From Pelomonas margarita (GTDB taxonomy: Bacteria > Pseudomonadota > Gammaproteobacteria > Burkholderiales > Burkholderiaceae_C): a stretch of DNA of 64,000 nucleotides. The stretch lies in the NCBI RefSeq assembly GCF_043555875.1, contig NZ_JBIGHW010000007.1, positions 186,001-250,000 on the forward strand. Reading direction: 5' to 3'. Made by a program: the position numbers and the translations under genes. The notes below the pieces were generated by a model. The model was not told the origin of the DNA and made no database searches. It saw nothing but the letters and a program-made list of their open reading frames with translations. The first letter of the stretch is position 1. Each line of letters begins with the position of its first letter. Positions 63,374-64,000 of the stretch are shown here, in pieces.

Positions 63374-64000
63374 ATGAGGAAGCATTCAAGCCCCCGCCCG
63401 ACGGCCATCGCAGCCGCCGCCATGCTGCTGACCGCACTCCCCGCGCTGGCGCAGGAGGCCCCCAAGAAAAAGACGGAGTCCCTGGAGGCCGTCGTCGTCA
63501 CCGGCATCCGCGCCAGCATGGAGAAGTCCCTGCAGACCAAGCGAAATGCCGACGCCATCGTCGACGTCATCACCGCCGAGGACGTGGGCAAGCTGCCCGC
63601 CACCAACGTCGCCGAGGCACTGACCACCATCCCCGGCGTCACCATCGACAAGGCCTTCGGCCAGGGCGAGAAGGTGTCCATCCTGGGCACCGACCCGGCC
63701 CTCAACCGCACGCTGATCAATGGCCAGACCATCGCCTCGGCCGACTGGTTCATCGCCGATCAGCCCGGCCGCACCTTCAACTACTCACTGCTGGCCCCGC
63801 AGCTGATCAACAAGGTCGAGGTCTACAAGTCGCCCGAAGCCTGGCTGGACGAGGGCTCCATCGGCGGGACGGTGAACATCTCCACCCGCAAGCCGCTGGA
63901 GCAGAAGGCGCTCACGCTGGCAGCGTCGGTCGGCTATCTCTACAACGACCGCATTGGCAAGGGCAAGCCCACGGTGGCCGGCCTGGTCGGCTGGCGCAAC
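63374..64000 (+). CDS. TonB-dependent receptor, 5' part (cut by right edge)
   Basis: 209 codons of an outer membrane receptor. A signal peptide ends LPALAQEAP, the TonB-box-like LEAVVVTGIRAS follows, and the plug domain opens with KRNADAIVDVITAEDVGKLPATNVAEALTTIPGV-like sequence (VITAEDVGKLPATNVAEAL). LINGQTIAS and GSIGGTVNISTRKP are typical of the Xanthomonas/Caulobacter carbohydrate-receptor type. The ribosome binding site GGAGAAAGAG is good. It may take up chito-oligosaccharides given the adjacent chitinase. Confidence 0.88.
   Translation, partial: MRKHSSPRPTAIAAAAMLLTALPALAQEAPKKKTESLEAVVVTGIRASMEKSLQTKRNADAIVDVITAEDVGKLPATNVAEALTTIPGVTIDKAFGQGEKVSILGTDPALNRTLINGQTIASADWFIADQPGRTFNYSLLAPQLINKVEVYKSPEAWLDEGSIGGTVNISTRKPLEQKALTLAASVGYLYNDRIGKGKPTVAGLVGWRN

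Overview
The window is a GC-rich bacterial chromosome segment. Gene content and family flavour suggest a betaproteobacterium of the order Burkholderiales, probably close to Roseateles, Mitsuaria or Rubrivivax. Supporting points are a PEP-CTERM exported protein, an atpIBEFHAGDC operon, the hemE-priA neighbourhood and TonB/chitinase genes. This placement is inference from memory of such genomes, not a database match.

Layout. 1-13.9 kb is a mixed housekeeping and envelope region: the 5' part of a molybdopterin oxidoreductase running off the left edge, a PEP-CTERM protein, a cupin, a small lipoprotein, an NtrC-type two-component pair, an AEC transporter, a degenerate kinase-like protein, a large O-antigen-ligase-like membrane protein and Rep helicase. 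13.9-18.3 kb carries priA, hemE and a mutarotase. 18.3-22.1 kb has a secreted protein followed by a tightly packed deacetylase, serine hydrolase and methyltransferase.

22.1-39.9 kb is the centrepiece: a 20-gene minus-strand locus for an aryl polyene (APE) pigment, a type II polyketide-like pathway. It encodes a MIO-type aromatic ammonia-lyase (starter acid), an acyl-activating enzyme fused to a hotdog dehydratase, two acyl carrier proteins, two Cys-containing ketosynthases, a chain-length-factor-like partner, a ketoreductase and a second dehydratase. It also encodes a thioesterase, two methyltransferases in or next to the cluster, two acyltransferases, a glycosyltransferase, LolA- and MMPL-type export proteins, a DUF3261 lipoprotein, small exported proteins and a phosphopantetheinyl transferase. 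Most stop and start codons overlap by 1-20 bases. The locus lies directly downstream of atpC in the same orientation, between the atp operon and hemE-priA.

40.1-47.4 kb is the complete F1Fo ATP synthase operon with a recognisable promoter. 47.5-54.5 kb has an SMP-30 lactonase, a GNAT enzyme, an AlaX editing protein, a PhzF enzyme, and a DMT exporter/aminotransferase operon divergent from a MocR regulator, with a clear tandem operator between them. 54.6-58.4 kb holds a response regulator and a D-amino-acid module (RidA, D-amino-acid deaminase, N-acyl-D-amino-acid deacylase). 58.4-59.2 kb is an AT-richer patch with inverted repeats and one small membrane protein. The right end has a GreA/B-like protein, a glutathione transferase, a PmrAB/QseBC-type two-component pair, a GH19 chitinase and the start of a TonB-dependent receptor.

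No rRNA, tRNA, CRISPR array, IS element or prophage was recognised.
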